Below are positions 39,101 through 53,000 of a stretch of 64,000 nt of DNA, one piece after another. Within the stretch, counting starts at the first letter, position 1. Each line of letters starts with the position of its first letter. The stretch comes from Oenanthe sinensis (taxonomy: Eukaryota; Streptophyta; Magnoliopsida; Apiales; Apiaceae), in contig CM053802.1 in assembly GCA_028671895.1 (NCBI GenBank), forward strand, positions 17,181,631 to 17,245,630, in the 5' to 3' direction. The position numbers and the translations under genes were made by a program. The notes under the pieces were generated by a model, which was not told where the DNA came from, ran no database searches, and was given only the letters and a program-made list of their open reading frames with translations.

Positions 39101-41030
39101 TCGGCAATAATCTGGTCTCTTGGTGCTCCAAAAAGCAACCTACAATTGCCCGATCAAGCGCAGAATCTGAGTATAGAGCGCTTTTCACATGCTAGTGCAG
39201 AAACCACTTAGTTAGCTTACTTATTATACGAGCTTGGAACTCCAATCCAGATTCCTATCCTTCTTCACTGTGATAATTTAAGTGCAACATACATGGCCTC
39301 CAACCCAGTATTTCATGCCCGTACCAAACACATTGAACTAGATTACCATTTTATTCGGGAGAAAGTTATTCTTGGTAGCCATCGTGTGTGTTATATCCCA
39401 TCTGTCGATCATCCAGCTGACCTTTTCACCAAGCCTCTTCATAAGCACTGACATTCCCTTCTAACTCACAAACTTGTCCGTCAAGGAACGTCTAGTTTGC
39501 AGGAGGGTGTTAAAGCAATCCCATAAAATCAGCACATCATTTAAATCATAGCAATAATCAAACCATCACAAATCAGATCTCATTTGAATTCAAATATAGC
39601 TATAGTTTAGGATCAGTTTTGATTTGTAATTACACAAGATTATTGCACATGTAATATTGCCTGTAATTATTCCTGTAGCCTGCTATATAATGTACAGATC
39701 ATTCATCAATCAAATACAACAAAATATAGTTTCTACACAAACTCAAAAAACTTTCAAATACACAACTCAATCATTAAAACTTTACAATCTAATGTTTGAA
39801 CATTAAAAAAAATTCACATCCGTTAAGTTGAGTTTGACTTTAACGGAACTCCGTTGAATATTGTTTTGTCAGCTCCACCTCACTTGCCATGTAAGAAAAT
39901 AATGTGTAAATTTAAGAGTTAAACAACTTGATGGCAAGTTTTCTGAGTTGGATGACCCACCTTAAAGTTGGTTCTGAGTTGAATGATGTTTTAGCTATTA
40001 AAACAGCCACATCATCATTCCACATCACTTATCCGTTTGATTTTTAACAGTTTCTAACGGTAGAAACCCGATTGAAAGCTGTAAATAATTTAGTGATTTG
40101 ATTGCAAGCTTTTTGAGTTAAATGACCTGCCTGTAAGTTGGGCCTGAGTTGAGTGATCTTTTTACCATATAACCCCATACATATCTAGCATGTCTAGTCT
40201 TAACAAAGGGACGATAATATTGATAACTTTTAGATCTCTCAGAATCTCCAACTAAGTAACAACTAAAAGTTATGGGATCAAGTTTGTTCAATTCTGGAGT
40301 GGAAACTTTGGCTTATGTGGGAAAACCCTACACGTAAATATTTTAAACTAATATCTTCTGTGTCCAAACTTAATAAGGTCTATTAGGGATAGATATACTA
40401 GGAACCAGTGTTATTAAAAGCGCGATGAAGCGCGGAGCGCAACGAAGCGCAGAAAAAGCGCATCGCACAGCTGGAGCGAAGCGCATTCAATGAAGCGAGC
40501 GCTTCTGGGGCTTATGCGCGGAGCCCGAAGCGCACTGAAGCATGCTTTTTTATTTTGACCGTATATTTTGACGAGGTTATAAAAAAAAACCATACCCACC
40601 CATTTTATTTTATAGAAGTCCCTGAATATAAATACCCGTCTGGCCACCCATACTCAGACCCCCTCAAGAGGCCGACTGCTACAAGCCTACAACTCCATAT
40701 TCTCTATTTCTTCTCTCCTGATGATCTATACAACTGGTATGCCTCGGAGGGATCATCATCTAAAAGACGTTTGGTTGACGAGGATGAAGTCGCTGACGAA
40801 GATGAAGTTGAATTTGATGAAAATTCAAATCATGATGGTGAAATAGATGAGTTTGTGAATCTTGTTGATGAAGATAGTGATGAAGAATAGTTAATTAGCT
40901 ATGTATTTCGTTTTTATTATGACTATAATATGTTTTAGACCTAAGATCTCTTAATTTGCCTATGTTTTACACCTCATCTTTTAATTTGACTATCTTATGA
41001 CAATTTGGTTGCTTATTATTTGTCTATTTG

Positions 41031-41087
<57 letters not shown>

Positions 41088-44000
41088 ATATGTATATTTT
41101 CTGTTGCGCGTTTAATAACACTGCTAGGAACTCAATTTAAAATAGAAGAGTTTCCAATGAATCAAACCATAAAAATTCAGGCAAACTAGAGTTTGTGGTG
41201 TTGTACGCATTGTATATTGATTAACAATGCTATTTTCTTGACAAAACAAGGCAAAAGGACATTTTGATTGTCCCAAGTCAAATTGTTTACCATAATATTG
41301 TCCGCCTCTATCTGAACTCACTATCTTAATGTCCTCCTTAAGTTGTTTTTCGACTTCTGCCCTAAAAAATTTTAACATATCAAGCGATTAAGATTTTCTA
41401 TGATCAAGTAGACATAGCTTTAATAAGAATGATAATCAATAAAAGCTATGAAATATGTGTCCAGTAATTGAGGGCGGAAATGGCCTATAAATATCAGCGA
41501 AATTGAGCTTTCAGGGTTGGTTCCTTCTAAAAAGCTTCATCTATTGCGATAATAGTGGAAGTTTCTATGTTTTGTTTTTTGAGTGTGAATCATTTCAAGA
41601 CTTCTGCTGGCCCCTTTCTTATTTCTTTCCACAAATTTTCCTTTTATGCATTCAATACAATGGTCAAAATCAGAAAAATCAAGTGAATGAAGAAATTACT
41701 TCATTTATAAGATGTTTCATTCTGTCGACCTAAAGGTTGATGACATCATTTATTAAAAAGTATTAATATATTAGGAAGAGAGATAAAAATTGAAACAACA
41801 AATTATAATCTGCACAGAAAAATAAAACTTTTATTTTTTTAAAAAAATTATAAAACGGAGAATAAAGGAAAGGAATAGCAGAATCGTGATATGAAGCATA
41901 TGTGGAAAGACAGGCCGAGTAGTGGGGCCTTCCATGTCTGTGAATAAATCAAAGTAACTGGTCCTAATAACATTATATAATATATAGAGAACATATTCTA
42001 TGTTTCATCTCATTCTTGTTATGAGTTATGACATGTCAGTCGATGTTTTAATCCCTGGCTTCCTGTTTTCCATTACAGGGTTGTTGAGATGCAAGAAATA
42101 CTTGATCAACAACTTGCGGAGGAAGCTGTCGAGGCTGAAGGAGATGGTGCAATGGCAGCACTTGCTACTACTCGTGGTGCTTCCAAGTATTAATCTTCAT
42201 ATCATTTTGTACATAAAATTACCTGATGATTCCTTAGTATGGTACACACACTAGAAGGTCTATTTGCCTCCTTATGAAATATAAATAGTAGTAGTAGTTG
42301 TTGTAGTCAGAAATACAGTGCACCTTCTCTTTTGCATGTATATCAGTTTGTCAGATGTTGATGATTGCATGTCTTTCTGTCTGCAGAAGATTTACTTCGA
42401 TATCAACTTCTTCTAGAAATCTTACTCAACAGAAGCAAAAAGTAGGAAAATGTTACAAGGATAGGTGTTATGATGAAATAAGGAAGTCTGTAGAAGCACG
42501 GTTTAATATACTGCTAACAGAGGTACAACTACTACGACCACGACAACTACTAAGTACTACCATTATTGATGCTACTACAGTTATTAGATTTTGACTGTAA
42601 TATCTGTATCAGCTTGGGTTTGAAGATCTAAAAGCAGCCATAGAGGAGGCTAAAACGGTATGTAAATTTGATTTAGCAACTCTTGATTTAGTTATTCTCC
42701 ACTATGTTTTAATGAGACCGAGCTATATTAAAATTTGAAGCATTTAGCTTGGGTTCTCTCGAAAGAGAGACATATATGAGAAGAGTTTAGACTTTAAACA
42801 TTATATTATCTTTTGTTTGGAAAGAGTTTAAACAATATTAAATCATATTGTAATCAAAAAAATATCTATCTCTTCCAAATACAGTATATCCAAATACATT
42901 ACAGTGTGAAATTAATAAAGTAATACCTCCACAAATCACTACTTCAAACAGCATGTTGAAGTCGAGCCTGCTCTGTAACAGCTCTAAGACTTGTATGGAT
43001 CTATTAGAACTTGTAGTACCAATAACATTAATATTCTACGCAAGTTTTTACAACTTTGTAATGAGTATTTTTTTTTGGCAATCATACTTACATTCTGAAG
43101 ATCACAAAATTTCAGATCGGGGAAGAACTTGGAGATGTATACGATTATGTGGCTCCCTGTTTTCCTCCAAGGTTTGCCCCAGCATTCCATTAGCCTTTTA
43201 TATTTTAATGAATTTTGTTTGCCTGTTAATTCATCCAATATCTCATTTAGCCAAACATTACCCAATTTTTCAATTTGAAATTATGCTCTTAACATCAAGC
43301 ATAATTTTACATACAAGTGGATGTGTTTACCCATTAAAAAACTCTGTCAGTGTTTGGCTTCTTCAAAGAGATGCAGATGTTTCTTATCCCTTAAATGTAA
43401 TTGTTCCGAAATCAACAAATTAAATGTTTCTTCTCCCTGTAACTTTTTTCTAAAAATGAAACTCTAAAAACTGATGTGTAGCCATTGGCCATTCTCGATA
43501 TTATAGGATCAGGATGATAACACATGAAATAATACTGGAGTAACACTAGTCAATGAGAAGATGAAAAAACAAATCTGTGAAGTGTTGAGATGCTTGGTTG
43601 TATTAAAAGCCTGTCCTTAAATGAACTGGGTAGATGGGAAGTCTTGGACAACAAAAGTGTGAGAGTAGGGACGGACGGAGACTAAAAATTACTTCTGGGA
43701 AACTGGTAGATATAGATTCTCATGAATACAACACGAACTTGTGGGTTCGTGTTGTTTCTAAATTTTGTTTCATGTGGATGTGTTCTCATCCCATAAAAGG
43801 ACGTTAACTTATGATTCGTTTCTGTCAGAAAAATAGGAAAAAGGATATTGACTTACAGTTATCTTTACATAATATCAAAATTTTGTATTTCTTTAGAATT
43901 GCAAGGTATTCTGGACTTTCTATCAAAATTAAAACTAGATTGCTTTCATGTGATGTATTAAAATGAGCGGTAACATCATATAGCACCATATTTTGAGAAC

Positions 44001-47000
44001 CTGTGCCCAACATCTAGCCCAGGATTTTTTAAAATAACCTCACTTTTTTTTATATTTTATTCGAGGTATGAAATTTTCCAGCTTATGGTAAATCTCTATA
44101 CTGAGAGGTTTATTCAGTGGTTGAGACTCCTTAGTGACCGCCCTGATGATCTGACGAATATAGAGATTTTAAAGGTGATGTCTTTCATCATTAGAATCTT
44201 GAATCTTTTCTGATATCTATTTGTAATTAGATGATTTTTCATATAATAATTGGACAGATTGTTTCCTTATCCAGTTCTCAATTTTTAGTGAATGGAGATT
44301 TTCTTTCTGTAAATGTCAATTTATGTCAAATTTTCTTTCTTTATAAATTTATTCTTCTTTGTTGTGGTCTTGGTAGTTCGAGTCTGAAATAATGACATTT
44401 TTTTATCTCTGATATATTTATTTCATTAGTTTCTCAGAAAGATACATATTTGTTAACCAGATCACCGGTTGGATTGTTGAATACCAAGAAAGTCTGATTG
44501 GACTTGGTGTTGATGAGACTTTAGCTCAAGTTTGTTCTGAGAGTGGTTCAATGGATCCCCTCATGGATGCGTATGTTGAAAGAATGCAAGGCACAATGAA
44601 GGTATTGGCATGGCATTAGACAGCATAGTAGTATATTTAGTCATGCTTTGGTGTCTGTATACACTTAAATTACCTCTATTAGTTAAACTATTTGTCACTT
44701 GTTCTCCTTCACTAGAAATGGTACTTGAATATACTTGAAGCTGATAAGGTACAGCCGCCGAAATCAACAGATGATGGAAAGCTATATACACCAGCTGCTG
44801 TTGATTTATTTAGGATACTTGGAGAGCAAGTTCAGATCGTTCGAGACAATAGCACAGATCTCATGTTATACAGAACTGCTTTGGCTATTATTGAGGCAAG
44901 TTCAGCTTACACTTTTTTATATGTAAAATTTCCAAGGAAGCTGCATCCTCCTGACTTCGTAATGAAGTGTATTAAAAAATATATATGTGTATTAATTTAT
45001 GCCAATCAATTTGCTAAAAACAGAGGTTGCATAAGAAAAAAGATCCCCCCCCCATTTTAGGTTTTGCATTGGATTTACTCTATTCTATTAGTGAGACTTT
45101 ATTGTATTCAAAAAGATATTGTTCATACAAAACAGCAAACCACTATTCTAAATTAATTAGTAAACCTCAAGAAATAAATTGAGGAAGTATGCTCGTAGTA
45201 GAGAGATTCTGTAGTTCAAAGAAAGATTTTAAAAGATTAATTATCTTTTTCAAGACAGACTAGTTATATCTTTTAAATTTTTTAATCTATAATCAGTTTA
45301 ATCTGATTATGTGAACACTAAATAAACCCTTCCACCTATCTCCCCAAAGTTATGTGAGGTACAATAAATTCATAAGACAAGGGGAAGTAATTCAACAAAA
45401 CTTGTATCTCTTATGTTGCATAATGATTTAAATCTTTTAAACATTTGTAATAAAGCTCCGGAATCGAGAATCTGAGACGCTTTATCTGCAATGTTAAATT
45501 AAAGTGGCCATAACCTGACATTTTTTATTTCTTGTTTGATGAGTTCAATATTTGATTAGTCAACCAGAATCCTCTCTCATTCAGGATTCTCGTTATCAGA
45601 AGTTTATAGGTCAACACATATTCTTACTATTTGGTTACAAAGGACCGAGCCATTGTCCTATGCTTTATTCTTTTAATTCCATATGTGTTTGCTTATGAGT
45701 TTTAGTTGATAGTTCAGGAGACTTGCATATCTTTAAGGTCTGTATGACAGGCATATACAGTTCATTTAGCCTTTATCTCTGAAATAATGATCCTTCTTCT
45801 GTCTTAGAAATCCTTAAACTGCTAATGTGACTGTCTCATGAACGTGACTTGTAAAAATTACGAACAAATAACAGTTTTTTTATCCTTGTCTTGTACTTCC
45901 TATCTTCCACAGTCATCTAAAGGTGTCTTTATGTATATTTTAGAAGCATGTATATTATACACTCAATTTTTACTCTTCTGTTATCTTATTCTTGATCCCA
46001 GACACAATGTCTCTTATTATTTGGAGAGAACTGTTTGCTGCACTGATTCATTTTATTTCCAGAATGGAGGGAAAATTTGTCTCTTATTTTCCCCCCTCTC
46101 ACTGCAACCTGTACGCTTACTGGAATTATCACTTAAAAGTCTTATACTAGCAAAGCAAGAATAAATTTGTTGATAGAAAACAACATATATTCTGTACATT
46201 AATTTTTGTTACTAATAAGATGCCAAAATTCATATACAGAGACTCGTTAGTTGATTGCATGATGCCTTAAGTTTAACATGATTAAATCATTTTATTCCTT
46301 AGGTTCTGGATGATTTTCAGGCAGCTCAAAGGAAAAGACTGGAGGAGGAACCTGCTTCGGATATTGGTCTAGAGCCTCTGTGTGCTATGGTTAGTAAATT
46401 TAGATATAGTATAACAATATATCTTAAATCATGGAAGATTAAGTGCTTTGAGGATGTTGCTTACAAATTTTTATGTAGACAGATTAATAACAATCTTCGC
46501 TGTTATGATCTTGCAACGGAGCTAAGTAATAGCACAGTTGAAGCTCTCCCCGAGAATTATGCTGAACAGGTTATGACGTGTCCATCTGATAATTGAACCT
46601 CACATTTTTTTTGAAGACTGCTCTATTTATTCCTTTATTTTACCACTTTTTACTCGAAGAAACACTCCCAGAAAAAATAGAATAGACATCATTCTTTTAA
46701 GATCGGTTAGAGTTGCCACCGATGCTAAAAGTCTTTATCACATCAGTTTATATAGAACCGATGTCTTTCAGTTATTTGTACATCGGTTTATTGTACAACC
46801 AATGTGTTCAGTACATTTTAAACCGATGTCTATTCTAGTTTTTCTAGTTGTGAAATCCGGTTATTACTTTAACCTCGCCTACTTTTGACGTAGTCAATCT
46901 TTTTCTGGGGCTTTCTTTTGTTCACAAGTTGAGAGAAAGATATAAAGAAAAAAGATAATGAAAATTATAAAATGAAAAGCTTTAAGTTGAAAGTCTGCTA

Positions 47001-50000
47001 GCTGATAGCCTAATGTATACATATTGTGCAGCCATGTCGACACAAAAGTCCTAGGTACTTCAATAAACATTAGTTGAAATTTTGGCTTTATACACCTATA
47101 TAAATTTATAATTATGTGTTTAGGTTTGTACTTCCTTATTTATGAATTCACATCTCATCGAGTGCCAATGGTGCTTACGATTCAACAACATGGCTGCCAC
47201 CATCCTTGAAAGTGTTCCTTTGTATTCCCACATTTTTAACAGTGATTTGACTTTGATACCATGTGAAGACCTATATCAGATATCGAGTTCAGCTGAATAA
47301 TAAATCGTAGATCATTGGTCCTAATGGAACTAATTTGGTCATCCTACATGTTGACAAAAGGTTATGACTTATTACATTTAGTAGAAGACTACACATAGAT
47401 TGATGTCTTAATTTCTTGGCGTGTAGAAGGTAGACAGGTTATATGCCCTTGGTTATAGGAAATTTCTTGGGCATACAAAAGATGAAATAATATAATGAAA
47501 GTTAAATATATAATACCTAAGCCAGTTTTCTTTTCCCTATTCGATGCAGCGAATCATCCAGACAAAATCTAAAGTTCTAGTTCACATTGATAATAAAATT
47601 ACCCCCCCCCCCCCCCCCCCCCCCGCAAAAAAAAAAAAAATCTGACCCCTACTGGATTTTCAAAAAATATTAGTTACACTACAAATCTGAATAGTTCATA
47701 TTAGGTGCTTCTTTCCTTTCTTCTTCATTTTAAAACTATATAATATTTTTGAATTTTTCGGGTCCTCCTAATCATTATCACATAAAACCCATGTGCACTT
47801 TATGCATGACAGTTATCCCTGTAATTTCCTTATACTCAGATAATTATCCATGAAGAACTGTCTTATGAGTTTTAATAACACTATCCAAACAGCATTTTAC
47901 TTGTACCAAACAATTGCGCACAGTTTCTCTATTTAAGAAAATGGGAAACATAGTTTACTAAAGGTGATATAGAAAATATCACTGAAATTGACTTGGGTGT
48001 TCCATTCATACCCCAATAATGTTTACAAATCAACATACCTTTTAAACAATAGAAATTATTTAATTTACACAATTAAATCTTGCGGAAACTATGCAGAGGG
48101 TCCATGCTCATGGAGTTATTATAACAACCCAAACTCACAATTAAACGCATACCGGGTCAAACAGCCCACCACAAGTCAGCCCAAACAACACACACTTTCT
48201 ATTCGATGTGGGATGTTACAAACACCCTATCTTATTGGGTCGATGTCCTCGTCGAGCCCACAGACAAACTTATAGAACCCGGGTAGTGCCTCTGCACTTC
48301 CGACCGGGTACGGCTCTGATACAATTTATAACAACTCAAGCCCACAACTAAATGCATACCGAGCCTAACAACCCACTACAGGTCAGCCCAAAAGTGCTAG
48401 GAAATTGGTATACACTAGTTGTTGACTTGTCCTTATAAAGGGACCAAACACACACTTTCTATTCGATGTGGGATGTTACAGTTATGTTGTCTTTTTTGTC
48501 ATATTTTAAACTACAAGATTCATTGGAAACTATTATCAAAGTAATGGAAAGTATTACTAGTCACACTAGCGCTGTAAATTAATCTGCTAAGATTAAGAGT
48601 TGGTTTCTTGTAATGAAGATGGATGTACTTAATTATCTGTTTTGTACTGATTTTAATGTGAATATATTTTTACAAATAGTTATGACTAATGTTCAGGTCA
48701 ACTTTGAAGATACCTGCAAAGCGTTTTTGGAGGTGACCAAGGTATTCAAGTACTTTCACCCTGCCTTGTACTATCTATGGGACTTGCATACAATCCTATA
48801 TGTCATATCCACATTTTAGTTTTGTTTAGTCATAACATATTTCCCTTCACTGAATTTTTGGATTAGTGGTGATTTGACTTGTTGAAAGGATTTTATTGTG
48901 AAAGTGGTTCTCCATTAGTACCCCCTATCCCATCTTGTAGGAAACAATTCTGAGTCGCGCTGTTTGTGATTGATGGACTATGGATTAGTTTAGATTTCTA
49001 CATACCCTTAATATTTCAGAATTTTATTTAAAATCTAACTGTGTATAAGTTTTTTTTATAGAACCTCGTAAAGTTCTCTAAGCTATTGATAATATGCATT
49101 CAGTAGATATGGATTATTCACCGAATGATATTCTTATACGAGGATTTTCACTGCCATGACTAATCTTTCATCGGTACAGGAAGTTGTGCATCAAACAGTA
49201 ATTGTTATTTTTGATGATCCAGGAGTTCAGGAGTTGCTCGTAAAGCTGTATCATAAAGGTAAATATTATATATTTTCTCGTTCAACTTATTTTTGTTTGT
49301 CATTATATTTAAGAAAATAAATTTGTAACTCTGAGATACTCATTTGTATAGTGTTCTCTCTTAGAACGAACACCGTTACTACCAAGTACCAATGACCTAA
49401 GGCAAGGTTTAGCTAGTTGTTCTTTGTAATGTCATGATAAATCAAATTTTAAGAAATGTCTATAACAACCTTGTTGGCACAGATACCTTTATACTACCAA
49501 TGTCTGATGCAATTACTGAAACTTGAAAGGAAGAACAAACAATACTAAATGGCTAAAGCCCGCCTTATGAGCATACAGAAGTCATGGAACACCATGTCAT
49601 AGATGCTGGAATGACATGGCTTTGGTACCTCACAACTTAATAAGTTGGTATACCCTAACAAATTCTAAAGGGTTCTAATCTAATGTGCCAAGTATTCGAA
49701 ACAGATAGTCAAATCCTCCAAAGAGATGTTGAATTTGTTTTTTAAAGTGAAATCGGATAAACTCAATGTGAACCAAAGTTAAGCATCTGTGCAAATCGAC
49801 AAGAGTATTTGAATTAAGAATTTTATAACAAAATAAAATCTAGACGTTTAATATCTGGAAAAAGAGTGAAGTAGAGGTAAATAATCATATTAATCAGAGT
49901 AGCACAGAACAAAAGACGAAATCCATACGACCATACCTCAAATATGTATACAATATCCAAGATTCCTCAAATCAATTTCAGAATTGACCAATCTCGAAGA

Positions 50001-53000
50001 TGAATGGACCGTCATCTATAAACGATCTGATTTGGACCAAATAAAATAGTAAAAAATTGTAGAGGACTGAGGGATTTTCAGGATCATAGGATCGTTGAAA
50101 TGAAACTGTAATGAAGTCAGAATTAATTTAACTGCGGGTTGACTTCTGAACAAAATCAGATTTTTTTGACATTTTAAAATTATTAAATTAATAAATGAAG
50201 AAATCGCAGATACACATTAACTGGAAGTTCAAGAAATTGGAATTATCTTTTTCTGCATTGGTTAAACAAATCACGTGGTATGGCGTGATTCTGAAAAATT
50301 GCATTAGAGGAAATCTATAGAAAAATCGGGAAGTGGTTTTCAAAATGTCCAAAACAACCAGTTCTGAGTTATAATGAATTCACTACGAATATTACAAGAA
50401 GACTAACTGTTATTACACAAAAAAACAATTTGAGAAAGAAATATAAAGAAAAACAAAGATCTTAAACCATAAATTTCTTCTTCAACAACTCACGTGTCAG
50501 GTGTCACCACAAAACAAATACCCTAATTTTTATAATATTCAAAAGGTGGGAAATCGTAAGTTCCAAATCCGAAATCAAAAGATCGGTACTAACAAGCTTA
50601 AAGAGATTAAATTATTTTCTTTAATACTCCAGAACCCGGTTTCCTCTTTGTCTACATTTTCTCCTCTTCCTCTATCAATATTATTCTAGATTATCCCAAT
50701 ACTTAAAATTTTCAACTATTTCGATATCTAGTTATTTGTATATCAATTTTATTCTAATTAGTACCTGGAGTTAAACTCCTTTAATTATTATATATTATTA
50801 AATTTGTTTTCCCGGATATTACCCCAGGAGCCATAGCTTGATATATGTGTCTATAAAGCAGACCTTTTACTAGCTGTTTGCTTCTTACTTCGTCAAGTGA
50901 CAGAGTTTCCATAAACAGAAATATGTTACCTTCTTCAACTTGATTGTTGATTTCTTTAACCACGTCACCCATTTCTCCATTACATCGTCAATATTAACTA
51001 TTAAGAACAATTCTTTCATGAGGATGTGAAGTAATTGTTCTAATTGAATGACCACCTAGTTATGTTTCTCAAGATCGAGGAGTTGATGTTTGGTGTGTAA
51101 TCATTGATATGTGTAGTTTCTCGGTAGGCATTAGTTGAGGATTCCTGTTACCTGTTAGTATTAGATCTTAGACTACATGGTTCCTATCTTTGTCCCAACC
51201 TGAATTACCCCCAAAATAGTATGAAGGACAGAATTACCTTTGCTGTTAATTTAAATATCTTATCAAAGCCATCTGGCATTGCCTTTGCTCAATCTTTCCT
51301 GGTTTATGCTATGAACCTGCTCTACGTCATATTTGACTTTCATATAAACATTAAAGCACTCTGCATGAACTTGCAAATTAATTCAATATATATACTTCCC
51401 AAGACCCACTGCCTCTTCTCTTCATTGTTGACTTGTTTCTGTTCTTTATTACAGAATGGTATGAAGGACAGGTTACCGAGTACTTAGTTGCAACCTTCGG
51501 TGATTACTTCTCTGATATTAAGATGTAAGTTTGATCTTTTTGAGGTTTTCCTTTTTCTAATTGAGTTATACTTTAAAATTCAGATCCCTGTTTATATGCA
51601 TTGGTTTAATTTAGGACTGGCAACCAACAATCTAACATTCAAACAGAACCAATCTGGTCCATGTCCATATTTATGACCTGGGTTTTATACAATAATACCT
51701 TTTCAAATTTGGACTGGGTTTGGTTAAAATCACAGAATCACTTGAATATGGTCAGAACATGTGACAACCACATTGAACCATGTTTCAAATGCAATATCTA
51801 ATTTAATGGCTCTTCGCATTTAATTTGATGGCTCTCATTCTCAATAATTTAGAGGTAGTTAAGATGTAACATGTCATCCTAATTAGTTTCACATAACATT
51901 CTATAAACAATAAATACGCAGTACATATAGTTCACATTTCAAGAGTTCTAAATTATTTATTTCACTATATACATATACAATGATTTTTGTTAACCACTGG
52001 ATGATATAAACTTACAATTAGTTAGTAAGAACATTTAAGTTAAAATAGAGGATGAGAGGATTTTCAGAATACGTAGTATATTCAGATACTTTATATACAT
52101 ATAAAGATAATAAATTTTCACAAATAAGAATTTTAATCTATTTATTACATATACATAGGTTTTTACAAATAACTGGATGATTTAAACTTATAGTTAGTCA
52201 GTGAGGATATATAAGAAACAGTGGATGAGACGATTTCCGGGTATGCCTGCAGATGGACTCCTAGATAACAACCAACATAGGCTCTCTTGCTATATTAAAT
52301 AATAATGGTGTCCTGTATATTAAAATTTACACTATTGGTATACTAATTTAGTGTGCAATTTTTTTTTTCCAATCTGTAAACAGTATAGGCTATATTAAAT
52401 AATAAAGGTGTTCTGTATATCAAAATTTTACATTATTGGTACACTAATTTAGCGTGCAAATATTATTTTTTTTTCCCAAATCTGTATATTAATAATAATA
52501 AACTATATAAAGGACCACTACCAGCCAACCAAATTATGAAACAACTGAAAATTGTTTAACTATGGGTTTTTAATATAGATTTGGTCTTTAGAACCGGCTC
52601 AGGGATATTTTTGACAACTAATACCAGATCGATCAGACTTTGTGCCATTCCTAATTTTATTATGTAATTTTCTTTCAAAAAATTTTGTTGTTGGTTTATT
52701 AAGGTACGTTGAAGAACGGTCATTTAGACGATTTGTTGAGTCTTGCTTGGAGGAAACGGTGATCATTTACATTGACCATCTACTCACTCAGGTTTCTAAA
52801 AATATTTTTGTGCACTTCTTTGCAGTGAGGAACTTATTTTTCTAACATAAATGTCAATTTGATACATGTCTTGTAGAAAAATTACATCAAGGAAGAAACC
52901 ATTGAACGGATGGGGCTAGATGAAGAGCTTCTTTCTGAATTCTTTCGGGAGTATATAACTGCTTCTGTAAGTTTTTCCATATATATTAATATCAATGACA

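Larger units (their letters stand above)
34861..39737 (+). mobile_element. Full-length Ty1/copia element in SEC6 intron 8
   Basis: It has two LTRs of about 230 bp, both starting TGTTAAAGCAATCCCA and ending TTTCTACA. The 5-bp target copies CAAAC (34856-34860 and 39738-39742) are identical. A primer site and polypurine tract are in place. It lies in the same orientation as SEC6. The LTRs differ at roughly a dozen positions plus one indel, so the insertion is not recent. Confidence 0.95.
34404..42078 (+). other. SEC6 intron 8 (7675 bp)
   Basis: This is the largest intron. It starts GTATGTG and ends CATTACAG. It contains the copia element, the hAT element and the copia fragment. The stretches 34404-34855, 39743-40397 and 41501-42078 hold no gene; 39840-40150 has repeated words GAGTTGAATGA and TTTAACGG that look like a decayed repeat. 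Confidence 0.85.
46570..48696 (+). other. SEC6 intron 17 (2127 bp)
   Basis: It contains a 190-bp CACTA MITE (46663-46852), a C23/A14 homopolymer run (47602-47640) and a duplicated repeat block (48121-48220 and 48328-48480). No ORF is convincing. Confidence 0.8.

Noticed and set aside
43825..44791. Minus-strand frames opposite SEC6 exons 13 to 15
   Set aside because: They are shadows of introns and exons; no coding signal beyond the SEC6 strand.
44895..44903. A normal GT donor for SEC6 intron 15 four bases downstream
   Set aside because: It would shift the frame and break the match to the family; the GC donor keeps both.
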